DNA of 56,257 nucleotides. It comes from SHZI01 sp031395645 (GTDB lineage Bacteria > Pseudomonadota > Gammaproteobacteria > Steroidobacterales > GCA-2729495). The notes beneath the pieces were generated by a model. The model made no database searches. It was not told the DNA's origin and saw only the letters and a program-made list of their open reading frames with translations. The stretch covers positions 1 through 56,257 of the forward strand of contig JANNJM010000055.1 of the NCBI GenBank assembly GCA_031395645.1. Direction: 5' to 3'. Shown here one piece after another: positions 42,502 through 50,389 of this stretch. A program made the position numbers and the translations under genes. The first letter of the stretch is position 1. Each line of letters starts with the position of its first letter.

Positions 42502-43085
42502 CGGCGATGGGAGCACCGACCGCCCGCCCGCCGCTGTTCCGCGCGGCCCAGATTCCGAATCTTATTTGTCTGGCGCGGATCGCCCTGGTCTGGCCAATCG
42601 TGAATGCGCTCCTCACCGGCCGCTACGTGCTGGCGCTCGTGCTGGTGGCGGTGGCCGGCATCTCGGATAGCGTCGATGGCTTTCTCGCTAAGCGCTTCAA
42701 CTGGCGCAGCCGTGTCGGGGGGCTGCTGGATCCGCTGGCTGACAAGCTGCTGCTCGTTGCAACATTTGTCACGCTGACCAGCACGGGGCTTGTGCCGATG
42801 TGGCTCACCGCGGTAGTGATCCTTCGCGATCTTGTCATTGTGAGCGGCGGCCTGATCTACCAGACAGTCTTCGGACCGCTCTACCCTGAGCCAAGCCCGG
42901 TCAGCAAGCTCAACACCGGAGTCCAGCTGTTTTTTCTCTGTGCCGTCATCGCGAACCGGGGCCTTGATTTGCCGCCGGCCGAGGTGCTGATCTGGTCCGG
43001 GGCCGCCGTCCTCGTTACCGCGACGGTCAGTGGCCTCGATTACGTCGTCCGTTGGTCGCTCAAAGCGGCGCGGGTGCAGCGTTAG
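42498..43085 (+). CDS. CDP-alcohol phosphatidyltransferase family protein
   Basis: 195 residues, integral membrane. The family signature appears as DSVDGFLAKRFNWRSRVGG followed by LLDPLADKLLL, i.e. D-x2-D-G-x2-A-K-x8-G-x3-D-x3-D, complete. It transfers a phosphatidyl group from CDP-diacylglycerol to an alcohol, as in PgsA. It is a shorter paralogue than PssA encoded at 48366. Position between DUF2066 and hda is conserved in gammaproteobacteria. The acceptor alcohol is uncertain; glycerol-3-phosphate or cardiolipin-type chemistry is possible. Confidence 0.9.
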   Translation: MTAMGAPTARPPLFRAAQIPNLICLARIALVWPIVNALLTGRYVLALVLVAVAGISDSVDGFLAKRFNWRSRVGGLLDPLADKLLLVATFVTLTSTGLVPMWLTAVVILRDLVIVSGGLIYQTVFGPLYPEPSPVSKLNTGVQLFFLCAVIANRGLDLPPAEVLIWSGAAVLVTATVSGLDYVVRWSLKAARVQR

Positions 43086-43090
43086 CAGTC

Positions 43091-43780
43091 ATGCAGCAGC
43101 TGCCCCTTGAGATCCGGCTGGCGGATCACGCGGTCTTCAGCAACTTCCTGCCAGCGGGCAATGAACTCGTCATTCACGAACTGAAGGCCGCTGCTGCAAT
43201 CGCCGAGCTCCCGATGCTCTGGGTCTGGGGACTGCCCGAGTCGGGCCGCTCGCATCTGCTGCAGGCCTGTGTTGCCGAGGCTGACGAGCGGCGTCGGCGG
43301 GCCGCCTATGTGCCCCTCGACCGGACGCTGGCACTCCCGCCCGCCGCGCTTGAAGGTCTTGGAGTACTCGACCTGGTGGCCCTTGACGATATCGATGCCA
43401 TTGCCGGCGATGCTGCCTTCGAGGCGGCGATTTTTACCCTGTTCGAGCAGCTGCGCCAGAGTGGCGGACGGCTGGTGGTTGCTGCGGCGACTGCGCCGGG
43501 CGAGGCTCCGTTCCACCTGGCAGACCTTGCGTCACGGCTGAAATCCGGCGGCGTTTTTCGCGTGCAGCCGCTTGACGATGCCGGGAGACAAAGCGCGCTG
43601 CAGATTCGCGCCCGCTTCAGGGGCTTCGACCTGCCGGACGACACCTGCCGCTACCTTCTCAACCGAACGGCCCGCGGACCCGCCCACCTGTTCCGCCTGC
43701 TCGACACGCTGGACCGGGCAGCGCTCGCGGCCCAGAAGCGCCTCACGATACCGTTCGTGCGCGGCGTTCTGGACGCCTGA
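43091..43780 (+). CDS. hda: DnaA regulatory inactivator Hda
   Basis: 229 residues from ATG 43091 (MQQLPLEIRLADHAVF). DnaA-type AAA+ domain without the DnaA DNA-binding domain. Hda with the loaded sliding clamp stimulates DnaA-ATP hydrolysis after initiation. The N-terminal QLPLEIRL is the likely clamp-binding motif. The Walker A region reads WGLPESGRSHLLQA, degenerate but usual for Hda; Walker B is LVALDDIDAI. It starts 5 nt after the upstream gene in a DUF2066-CDP-transferase-hda operon. The frame is open to 43052, but that extension is shadow of the previous gene. Confidence 0.93.
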   Translation: MQQLPLEIRLADHAVFSNFLPAGNELVIHELKAAAAIAELPMLWVWGLPESGRSHLLQACVAEADERRRRAAYVPLDRTLALPPAALEGLGVLDLVALDDIDAIAGDAAFEAAIFTLFEQLRQSGGRLVVAAATAPGEAPFHLADLASRLKSGGVFRVQPLDDAGRQSALQIRARFRGFDLPDDTCRYLLNRTARGPAHLFRLLDTLDRAALAAQKRLTIPFVRGVLDA

Positions 43781-43815
43781 GCCGCCCGCTGGCCTGGATC
43801 CCCCAGGGAGTGCGC

Positions 43816-44418
43816 TCAGCGTTCCCAGCCCTCCAGACGCAGAGCCGCCTCTGCAACCCGGCGCCCGAGATGCTGGGCGATGCGGATTTCATCGGCACTG
43901 GGCTCGGTGTCTGCAGAATTCGGCGCGAAATGTGTGGCGCCATAGGGTGAGCCCCCGGTGCGCGTAGTCGCCAGCGCCTGCTCTGCGTAGGGAATACCGA
44001 CGAGCAGCATACCGTGGTGGAGTAGCGGGAGGGCCATCGAGAGCAGCGTGCTTTCCTGGCCACCATGGAGGGAGCTTGTTGACGTGAACACGCCGGCCGG
44101 TTTGCCGCGCAACGTACCGGACAGCCAGTCGCTACCCGTACCATCGAGGAAATACTTGAGCGGGGCGGCCATGTTGCCAAAACGCGTCGGACTGCCAAGG
44201 AGCAGGCCGGCGCACGCGGCGAGATCTGCGGTGGTCGCGTAGGGGGGGCCGACCGACGGAATATCGGGGAGGCGCGGGCCGTTTTCCGCAGTAACCGGCG
44301 GTACGGTGCGGAGTCGGGCTGTTGCGCCTGGTACCCCGTTGATGCCGCGACAGACTTGCGCCGCGAGGTTCGCTACCGAGCCGTGGCGGGAGTAATACAG
44401 AACGAGGATATCGGGCAT
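43816..44418 (-). CDS. wrbA: NAD(P)H:quinone oxidoreductase WrbA
   Basis: 200 residues. Flavodoxin-like FMN enzyme that performs two-electron quinone reduction. The phosphate loop is YYSRHGSVANLAAQV, the isoalloxazine-binding parts LLGSPTRFGNMAAPLKYFLD and FTSTSSLHGGQES, and the C-terminal GGSPYGATHFAP is a WrbA hallmark. It converges on hda with a 35-nt gap and is divergent from the DUF4398 lipoprotein gene. Confidence 0.95.
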   Translation of the reverse strand: MPDILVLYYSRHGSVANLAAQVCRGINGVPGATARLRTVPPVTAENGPRLPDIPSVGPPYATTADLAACAGLLLGSPTRFGNMAAPLKYFLDGTGSDWLSGTLRGKPAGVFTSTSSLHGGQESTLLSMALPLLHHGMLLVGIPYAEQALATTRTGGSPYGATHFAPNSADTEPSADEIRIAQHLGRRVAEAALRLEGWER

Positions 44419-44474
44419 GGGGTCATGGGCGCCGCTTCAGGGTCGTACATTTTACAGTCTGCAGCGGCAACTGC

Positions 44475-44503
44475 TTGACCGTCGGCGAGCGGGTGGCTAG
44501 CGT
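44475..44503 (+). promoter_or_regulatory. Possible sigma-70 promoter for the DUF4398 gene
   Basis: TTGACC, a 17-nt spacer and TAGCGT. The -35 is good and the -10 weak. The expected start of transcription is within a few nt of ATG 44512, and no ribosome-binding site is visible. Confidence 0.35.
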
Positions 44504-44511
44504 GCGGTGCT

Positions 44512-44844
44512 ATGACTCGTATCAACACTACTTTGCGCCTGTTGCCCTGCGCCTGGCTCCTCGCTGTCTCAGCCTGCGCCACAGGGCCCCCTGTGCAGGA
44601 AATGAGCGACGCCCGCCAGGCGATCTCCGCGGCACGGGAGGCGGGTGCTGCAACCTATGCGGTTGACGGGCTGCGAGCGGCTGAGGCGAGCCTTGCAGAG
44701 GCGGAAGCCCAGTTGCACCAGCGACTGTACTGGGACGCACGAAAACTGGCCCTTGCAGCCAAGGAGTCTGCGTTCGACGCCTTGCTCCGCAGCCGCTCGC
44801 TGCGCGAGGCGGACGCGCCAGCGGCACAGACAGCGCGGCCCTGA
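44512..44844 (+). CDS. DUF4398 domain-containing lipoprotein
   Basis: 110 residues with signal peptide and lipobox AVSAC. The mature part is helical: SDARQAISAAREAGAATYA, then LRAAEASLAEAEAQL and ALAAKESAFDAL, a DUF4398 pattern (MSDA.qA...A..aGA). Such proteins are small envelope lipoproteins, often next to OmpA-like proteins; function is unknown. No OmpA-like gene follows here; instead an acylphosphatase gene starts 19 nt downstream on the same strand. Confidence 0.83.
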   Translation: MTRINTTLRLLPCAWLLAVSACATGPPVQEMSDARQAISAAREAGAATYAVDGLRAAEASLAEAEAQLHQRLYWDARKLALAAKESAFDALLRSRSLREADAPAAQTARP

Positions 44845-44863
44845 CAATCAGGCTGGCAGCCAC

Positions 44864-45148
44864 GTGACAGTAGTCGTGGCACGCCGCTTCGTAGTTAGCG
44901 GCACCGTGCAGGGCGTCTTCTTCCGGGCGAGCACCGTGAGAATGGCGGAGCAACTCGGCGTGCGTGGCTTCGTGCGCAACTTGCCCGATGGGACAGTGGA
45001 AGTGCTGGCACTCGGTGCCGCCGCGTCGCTTGCGGCGCTGGCCGGCTGGCTGCGGCAGGGACCACCGCTGGCGACGGTGACCAACGTGACCGAGCACGAT
45101 GAGGATCCGGCCTGCTGCGTCGATATCGGGGATTTTCGGGCGGCGTGA
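44864..45148 (+). CDS. acyP: Acylphosphatase
   Basis: 94 residues from GTG 44864 (GTG 44876 also possible). The family motif is FVVSGTVQGVFFRASTVRMA, with the catalytic Arg in FFRAS and the catalytic Asn in GFVRNLPDGTVEV. It hydrolyses carboxyl-phosphate bonds in the cytosol. The length fits the family. It probably shares a transcript with the DUF4398 gene. A REP-like element begins 1 nt after its stop. Confidence 0.93.
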   Translation: MTVVVARRFVVSGTVQGVFFRASTVRMAEQLGVRGFVRNLPDGTVEVLALGAAASLAALAGWLRQGPPLATVTNVTEHDEDPACCVDIGDFRAA

Positions 45149-45149
45149 T

Positions 45150-45173
45150 GGTCGCGCCTGAAGGCACTCCTAC
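45150..45173 (-). repeat. REP-like element, copy 2
   Basis: It matches 12306-12329 except for one base. It lies between the convergent acylphosphatase and lytic transglycosylase genes, and its GTAGGAG head supplies the TAG stop of the latter. Confidence 0.7.
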
Positions 45174-45778
45174 TGCTGGAACCACCGCGTTCGCAGTCGT
45201 TCGAAGACCAGATCCGGGTACTCGCGGCGGCCGAGACTGCCGTTGTAGCGTGCGAGCGCGCGCGTCCAGTTGCCGTTCTCCAGGTCGTAGTAGTGCCGCA
45301 GGATCGTACAGCCCATGCGTACGTTTTCCTGCACATCCAGCAGCGCGAAACCTGGCATGTCGAGCTCCGTCAGCCAGAAACGCATGATCTGCATCAGCCC
45401 CTGGGCGTTGGCCCGGGACACTGCGTAGCGCTGGAAGCCGCTTTCGACATCGATGACGGCGAGGATCATTTCCGGGGGCAGTCCGGCACGACTGGCTTCG
45501 CGATGCACGGTCGTGAGGATCTCAAGCCGTTCGGCGGGGTCCGGCACCTTGCGGGCCAGACGACCGGCCATGTCGGTGAGCCAGACTTCCGCCTCATAGC
45601 GGTCTCCAAACGCCAGCGGCTCCTTGAGTGCCGCCTGCAGTTTTTCGCGAAGCACCGGATCGCGATCAGCCCCGGCGACCGCAGCGCACAGGGGCACCAG
45701 GGCCGCGACGAGGATCCAGGCGGCGGTACGGCTAGTGCTTATCCTGCTAACCCTGCCGTGGCAGGCTGCGACGCGCAC
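45170..45778 (-). CDS. Lytic transglycosylase, SLT domain
   Basis: About 202 residues if GTG 45778 is the start; ATG 45796 and 45820 are also in frame, and no start has a good ribosome-binding site. A signal region (AAWILVAALVPLCAAVAGA) precedes an SLT/Slt70-type domain. The catalytic Glu is in VIDVESGFQRYAVSRANAQG, followed by LMQIM and later NVRMGCTILRHYYD and RALARYNGS. It cleaves peptidoglycan with 1,6-anhydro product formation in the periplasm. The start lies within the 3' end of proS (about 32 nt overlap), so the two are coupled. Its stop codon is formed by the REP element. Confidence 0.88.
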   Translation of the reverse strand: MRVAACHGRVSRISTSRTAAWILVAALVPLCAAVAGADRDPVLREKLQAALKEPLAFGDRYEAEVWLTDMAGRLARKVPDPAERLEILTTVHREASRAGLPPEMILAVIDVESGFQRYAVSRANAQGLMQIMRFWLTELDMPGFALLDVQENVRMGCTILRHYYDLENGNWTRALARYNGSLGRREYPDLVFERLRTRWFQQ

Positions 45779-47468
45779 GGAGGAAATCCAGGACATCGGG
45801 GAGGCCCACCTGTTCCTCATTGCCAGTCTGCCGGTGACGGTATTCAGCCTTGCCCTCCTTGACGCCCCGCTCGCCGACGACCAGCCGGTGGGGAATGCCG
45901 AGCAGGTCCGCGTCGGCGAACTTTACGCCCGGCCGGGCGTCCCGGTCGTCGAACAGTACCTCAAAACCGGCTTTCTGCAGCTCGTTGTACAGGGCGTTGG
46001 CGGCCGTGGCCGCTGCCTCCGATTTCTTAGGATTGATCTCGATGAGCACCACATCGAACGGGCTCAACGGTTCTGGCCAGACAATGCCATTTGCGTCGTG
46101 GTTCTGCTCGATGGCGGCACCGACGATGCGGGATACGCCAATGCCATAGCAGCCCATCGTCATCACCCGCTCCTTGCCTTCCTGGTCGAGGACGACCGCA
46201 TGCATGCTCCGGCTGTACTTGTCGCCCAGCTGGAAAATGTGCCCGACCTCGATGCCGCGGGCGAGCGTCAGGGCGCCACCGCCGCCCGGGCTCGGGTCGC
46301 CGGCTTCCACGTTACGCAGATCGCAGGCACCAGGCAGGGGCAAATCCCGCTCCCAGTTGACCCCGCTAAGGTGTACATCGGCGACATTTGCCCCACAGAT
46401 GAAGTCCGCCAGGACGAGAACGCTATGGTCTGCAATCAACGGTATCGAAAGGTTCACAGGGCCAATGGCGCCGACCGGTGCACCCGTGACGGCCAGCACG
46501 CGTTCTGGCGTCGCAAGCCTGAGCGGCCTGGCAACCCCTGGCGCACGCTCGGCCTTCCTGGGGTTCAGTTCGTGATCACCACGCAAGAGCAGCGCCACGA
46601 GTCCGTCGTCGCTGCCTTCCACGACCAGTGTCTTGAGGCACTGCGCGGCGTTGACCTTCAGGAACGCCGTGACCTCGTCGATGGAGCGGACGCCCGGTGT
46701 AGCCACGTGCGTCAGGGTCTGCCGCGCCGCCGGCCTTGGAGTGGAAGGCGGGGCCGCTACGGCCATTTCGACGTTAGCAGCGTAGCTGTCGTCCTCGCAC
46801 CAGGCGATGCGATCTTCGCCCGAGTCTGCCAGCACGTGGAACTCCTGGGAGCGCGAGCCGCCGATCTCGCCGCCGTCTGCATCCACCTTGCGAAAGCGGA
46901 GGCCCAGGCGCGTGAAGATCCGCGAGTAGGCTTCGGCCATGAGGTCGTAGGTGGCCTCCAGGGAGGCCTGGTCCAGGTGAAACGAATAGGCGTCCTTCAT
47001 GATGAACTCGCGGGCACGCATCACGCCGAAGCGGGGCCGGATTTCGTCGCGAAACTTGGTGTTGATCTGGTAGTAATTCACGGGCAACTGGCGGTAGCTG
47101 CGTAGTTCGCGCCGCGCGATTTCGGTGACCACTTCCTCGGCAGTCGGTGCGAAGCAGTAGTCGCGCTCATGGCGATCGCGGATGCGCAGCAGGAGATCGC
47201 CGTAAACGTCCCAGCGGCCGGTTTCCTGCCAAAGTTCGGCGGGCTGGACGGCCGGCATCAGGATCTCGAGTGCCCCTGCGCGGTGCATTTCCTCGCGCAC
47301 GATGCGCTCAACCTTGCGCAGTACGCGCAGGCCCAGTGGCATCCACGTGAACAGGCCAGACGAAAGGCGGCGCACCAGTCCGGCGCGAAGCATCAGCTGA
47401 TGGCTGATGATCTCGGCATCGGCAGGCGTTTCTTTCAGGGTCGTGAGCGGCAGCTGGGTCAGGCGCAT
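45747..47468 (-). CDS. proS: Prolyl-tRNA synthetase (bacterial type)
   Basis: 573 residues from ATG 47468 (MRLTQLPLTTLKETPADAEI), the standard start and length. Class II synthetase. RAGLVRRLSSGLFTWMPLG is motif-1 region, QINTKFRDEIRPRFGVMRAREF motif 2, and MGCYGIGVSRIVGAAIEQNH motif 3. The middle insertion (about residues 230-390) is the editing domain that removes Ala-tRNA(Pro). The C-terminal anticodon-binding domain starts near SPFDVVLIEINP. The open frame upstream to 47885 is shadow. The lytic transglycosylase gene overlaps its 3' end. Confidence 0.97.
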   Translation of the reverse strand: MRLTQLPLTTLKETPADAEIISHQLMLRAGLVRRLSSGLFTWMPLGLRVLRKVERIVREEMHRAGALEILMPAVQPAELWQETGRWDVYGDLLLRIRDRHERDYCFAPTAEEVVTEIARRELRSYRQLPVNYYQINTKFRDEIRPRFGVMRAREFIMKDAYSFHLDQASLEATYDLMAEAYSRIFTRLGLRFRKVDADGGEIGGSRSQEFHVLADSGEDRIAWCEDDSYAANVEMAVAAPPSTPRPAARQTLTHVATPGVRSIDEVTAFLKVNAAQCLKTLVVEGSDDGLVALLLRGDHELNPRKAERAPGVARPLRLATPERVLAVTGAPVGAIGPVNLSIPLIADHSVLVLADFICGANVADVHLSGVNWERDLPLPGACDLRNVEAGDPSPGGGGALTLARGIEVGHIFQLGDKYSRSMHAVVLDQEGKERVMTMGCYGIGVSRIVGAAIEQNHDANGIVWPEPLSPFDVVLIEINPKKSEAAATAANALYNELQKAGFEVLFDDRDARPGVKFADADLLGIPHRLVVGERGVKEGKAEYRHRQTGNEEQVGLPDVLDFLRARRSLPRQG

Positions 47469-47512
47469 GACGAAATGATCTCTGGCCGGTCGCGCGATGT
47501 TCGCGCGGCATT

Positions 47513-48295
47513 CTAGCCCGGATCTAATCTGCCACTCAGCATTACAAGCGGCCACTCGACTTTCCTGGGCACTTCCGGTTCCGTCCATACCAAAGACAAC
47601 TCCGCCCGGACAGCCGGCAGCGGGTCTCCGCCGGTGGCACTTTGATAGCGGGCCACGGCGGACCAGGTACCCAGGTAGCCGATCAACTGGTTGAGCGTCC
47701 ACTCGGCCTGCATCACGAAGCGGCCGAGGCTCAATGGTGAGTGGGGCCAAGGGATATCGCGATAGCCGGTCTCGATGTGGGTCCGGTCGGCTGGCCAATG
47801 GGGCCCGATTTCTGCCTTGTAGAATCGGCGCACGATGGCATCGACGCCGGGGTCGATCTCCGCGAGCTCGTAGGCAACGGCACAAATCACGGCGCCCTTG
47901 CGCGCGACGCGGCGGGCCTCCGTATGAAAGCGCTCGAAGTGGAACCAGTGGAGCGCCTGGGCGGCAAGGACGAGGTCAATGGAGTCGGCGGGCAGGCCTG
48001 ACTGCTCAGCGGGCGCAATGGCATAACGTACGCGCGGGTGCGGCTCGGCACTCGCAATCTGCGCCGCGCTGGCATCGGTGGCGTGGACGACAGCGAAGTG
48101 CTCTGCAAGCGCAATCGAAGCCTGTCCATTGCCACAACCAACGTCCCACGCGGTAGCGCGCGCGGGCGCCGCCCTGGCCAGCGCCGCGAAAAGGGCTGGA
48201 GGGTAGCGTGGGCGATACTGCCGGTAGGCCGTCGCGTCGGTCGAAAAGTGGTCCTGGAAGCCAGTCCGGGCCCGAACGTCCGTCGTCGTTGGCAT
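47513..48295 (-). CDS. Class I SAM-dependent methyltransferase
   Basis: 260 residues. SAM-binding motif I is AWDVGCGNGQASIALAEHF, motif II lies around HATDASAAQI, and motif III is SIDLVLAAQALHWFHFERF. The layout FSTDATAYRQYRPRYPPALF at the N-terminus is typical of methyltransferase-11 proteins related to trans-aconitate or ubiquinone-type enzymes. The HWF motif after motif III is a subgroup mark. The substrate is unknown. It lies 44 nt upstream of proS on the same strand and diverges from pssA. Confidence 0.88.
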   Translation of the reverse strand: MPTTTDVRARTGFQDHFSTDATAYRQYRPRYPPALFAALARAAPARATAWDVGCGNGQASIALAEHFAVVHATDASAAQIASAEPHPRVRYAIAPAEQSGLPADSIDLVLAAQALHWFHFERFHTEARRVARKGAVICAVAYELAEIDPGVDAIVRRFYKAEIGPHWPADRTHIETGYRDIPWPHSPLSLGRFVMQAEWTLNQLIGYLGTWSAVARYQSATGGDPLPAVRAELSLVWTEPEVPRKVEWPLVMLSGRLDPG

Positions 48296-48365
48296 GACAG
48301 GGATAGTAGCTGAGTGGCACTATGGATCACGCAACGCATTTCGTCGCGCAGCCGCTGGCAGGAAT

Positions 48366-49148
48366 ATGGCAGAACCGGACGACGTACAACCAAGGCCGCG
48401 GCGACGGGCCATTTACCTGCTGCCGAACCTGCTGACGACTGGCACACTGTTCGCCGGCTTCTACGGCATCGTCGCTTCCATCGACGGGCACTACGCGCCA
48501 GCCTGCATAGCGGTCTTCATTGCCGCCTTGTTGGACGGACTGGACGGTCGCCTCGCGCGGCTGACGCACACCGAGTCCGAATTTGGCAAGCAGTACGACA
48601 GCCTCGCCGACATGGTGGCGTTCGGCATGGCGCCAGCAATTATCGTTTACCTGTGGGGCCTCAAGGCGCTTGCCGAGTACGGCTGGGCCTGGGGCAAGCT
48701 TGGCTGGCTTGCTGCTTTTCTCTATGCAGTGGCTGCAGCCCTGCGTCTCGCGCGCTTCAACGTTGGCGGCAAGACCGGCGATCGCCGCTTCTTCGAAGGC
48801 CTGCCCAGTCCGTCAGCAGCCGGCCTCGTGTCCAGCATGGTCTGGCTCGAAACCGACCTGGAACTGGGCGGACTCCCTGCACTGACGGTGAGCACGGTCA
48901 TCACCGTTATCGCGGGCGTACTAATGGTCTCGCGGTTCGCCTACTACAGCTTCAAGGAGCTGGGTCCCCGGGGCCGTATCTCGTTTGCCTACGTGTTTGT
49001 GATTCCGCTCGTCTTCGTTCTCATCGCACTCGATCCCCCGCGGGTCTGCTTCATCATTGCGTCGATCTACGCACTGTCGGGTATCGCTACGGCCATCTGG
49101 CGTCGGCGGCGCCGGTACGCAGGCCGCGCGCGACGCCAGGAGGGCTGA
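48366..49148 (+). CDS. pssA: CDP-diacylglycerol-serine O-phosphatidyltransferase
   Basis: 260 residues from ATG 48366 with AGGA just upstream; the frame is open from 48294. The CDP-alcohol transferase signature is LLDGLDGRLARLTHTESEFG followed by KQYDSLADMVAFG (D-G-x2-D-G-x2-A-R-x8-G-x3-D-x3-D pattern, complete). About eight transmembrane segments. RRAIYLLPNLLTTGTLFAGF is typical of the PssA N-terminus. It makes phosphatidylserine for phosphatidylethanolamine. It ends 9 nt before the uracil-DNA glycosylase gene, and the following genes are tightly packed. Confidence 0.92.
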   Translation: MAEPDDVQPRPRRRAIYLLPNLLTTGTLFAGFYGIVASIDGHYAPACIAVFIAALLDGLDGRLARLTHTESEFGKQYDSLADMVAFGMAPAIIVYLWGLKALAEYGWAWGKLGWLAAFLYAVAAALRLARFNVGGKTGDRRFFEGLPSPSAAGLVSSMVWLETDLELGGLPALTVSTVITVIAGVLMVSRFAYYSFKELGPRGRISFAYVFVIPLVFVLIALDPPRVCFIIASIYALSGIATAIWRRRRRYAGRARRQEG

Positions 49149-49157
49149 AAGCAGCGC

Positions 49158-49922
49158 ATGGCTCCGTCAGCGCAACACCTGACCGATCAGCAACTGATCG
49201 CGCTCGAGGCATTGGGTATCAGCGTGTGGACACAGCGGACGGAGTTCGCATTGGTGACTGCGCCGGTCGAGACGGCAGGCGTTGATCCCGTGGTGCCCGC
49301 CCGGATCAGTTCCGCGTCGGCATGGGACAAGCTCGAGCAGGAAGCACTGGTGTGCACGAAATGTGTTCTCCACGAGACCCGGACCCGAGTCGTCTTTGGC
49401 GTCGGTGACCGGCACGCACGCTGGCTCGTGATCGGCGAGGCGCCCGGAGCCGACGAAGATCGACAGGGCGAGCCCTTCGTTGGGCGTGCCGGCCAGCTGC
49501 TGAACGAGATGCTGTGGGCAGCAGGCGCCCCGCGCGAGCAGGTCTACATTGCCAACATTCTCAAATGCCGGCCTCCAGAAAATCGCGATCCAAAGCCAGA
49601 AGAATCAGCAAGTTGTGATGGATACCTCCAGCGTCAGATTGCCCTGGTGCAGCCGGCCCTGCTGCTAGCTGTCGGTCGCATTGCCGCGCAGAGCCTGCTG
49701 CGCGAGGACACCCCGATCGGCCGCTTGCGCGGCCGCGTCCATCACTACGGACCGGCGGCGATACCACTGGTGGTGACCTACCATCCGGCCTACCTGCTGC
49801 GCAGTCCCGGGCAGAAGAGCAAAGCGTGGGACGACCTGTGTCTTGCCCGGGCGACGGTCCCGCCACTTCGCGAGCGGGCGCAAGCCGGGCTGGCCACTGA
49901 ATTGGCCACTGATGAGCGCTGA
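49158..49922 (+). CDS. Uracil-DNA glycosylase, family 4 (4Fe-4S)
   Basis: 254 residues. The core has CTKCVLHETRTRVVFGVGD, the catalytic motif GEAPGADEDRQGEPFVG and RAGQLLNEML, then NILKCRPPENRDPKPEE with a second cysteine in SASC, and the C-terminal VTYHPAYLLRSP. The four cysteines ligate a 4Fe-4S cluster. It excises uracil from DNA in base-excision repair. The N-terminal 60 residues are an extension common in proteobacterial members. It overlaps rimI by 11 nt. Confidence 0.93.
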   Translation: MAPSAQHLTDQQLIALEALGISVWTQRTEFALVTAPVETAGVDPVVPARISSASAWDKLEQEALVCTKCVLHETRTRVVFGVGDRHARWLVIGEAPGADEDRQGEPFVGRAGQLLNEMLWAAGAPREQVYIANILKCRPPENRDPKPEESASCDGYLQRQIALVQPALLLAVGRIAAQSLLREDTPIGRLRGRVHHYGPAAIPLVVTYHPAYLLRSPGQKSKAWDDLCLARATVPPLRERAQAGLATELATDER

Positions 49923-50388
49923 GCTCAAGTCTGTCGCTGCGACGATTCGCGACATGCGGCAGACCGACGTGACCGTGGTTGCGACCATCGAGCAGAGTGC
50001 CTACGATTTTCCCTGGGGTCCGGGCATCTTTCGCGACTGCCTGCTGGCCGGCTACACAAGCCTGGTCCTCGAGCACAGCGGCAAGGTCATCGGCTACGGC
50101 ATCATGTCGGTCGCCGCCGGTGAAGCCCACCTGCTCAATCTGGTCTTGTCCGATTCGGCACGCCGGATGGGCAATGGCCGGCGGCTTCTTGACCACCTGA
50201 TGGACCTGGCGCAGCTTGCAGGTGCCGAAGGCATGTACCTGGAAGTTCGTCCGTCGAATCAACGGGCACTGCAGCTCTACGAGCGCGCAGGATTCGAATT
50301 ACTGGGGCGGCGGCGCGGTTACTACCGGTCCCGCGGCGGAACCGAAGACGCTGTCGTGCTGGTCCATCGCTTCCGTCGGCGGCGCTGA
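49912..50388 (+). CDS. rimI: Ribosomal protein S18-alanine N-acetyltransferase
   Basis: 158 residues from ATG 49912 (MSAELKSVAATIRDM), inside the 3' end of the glycosylase gene. GNAT fold. VVATIEQSAYDFPWGPGIFR is the N-terminal hallmark of RimI, NLVLSDSARRMGNGRRLLDH the acetyl-CoA pyrophosphate loop, and YLEVRPSNQRALQLYERAGF motif B. The usual Q/R-x2-G-x-G/A loop is here ARRMGNG. It acetylates the N-terminal Ala of ribosomal protein S18. It is encoded directly before the MFS transporter. Confidence 0.92.
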   Translation: MSAELKSVAATIRDMRQTDVTVVATIEQSAYDFPWGPGIFRDCLLAGYTSLVLEHSGKVIGYGIMSVAAGEAHLLNLVLSDSARRMGNGRRLLDHLMDLAQLAGAEGMYLEVRPSNQRALQLYERAGFELLGRRRGYYRSRGGTEDAVVLVHRFRRRR

Positions 50389-50389
50389 T

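Noticed and set aside
50216..50389. Longer start for the MFS transporter
   Set aside because: The extension lies entirely inside rimI in another frame and adds no membrane segment. TTG 50390 gives the usual family N-terminus.
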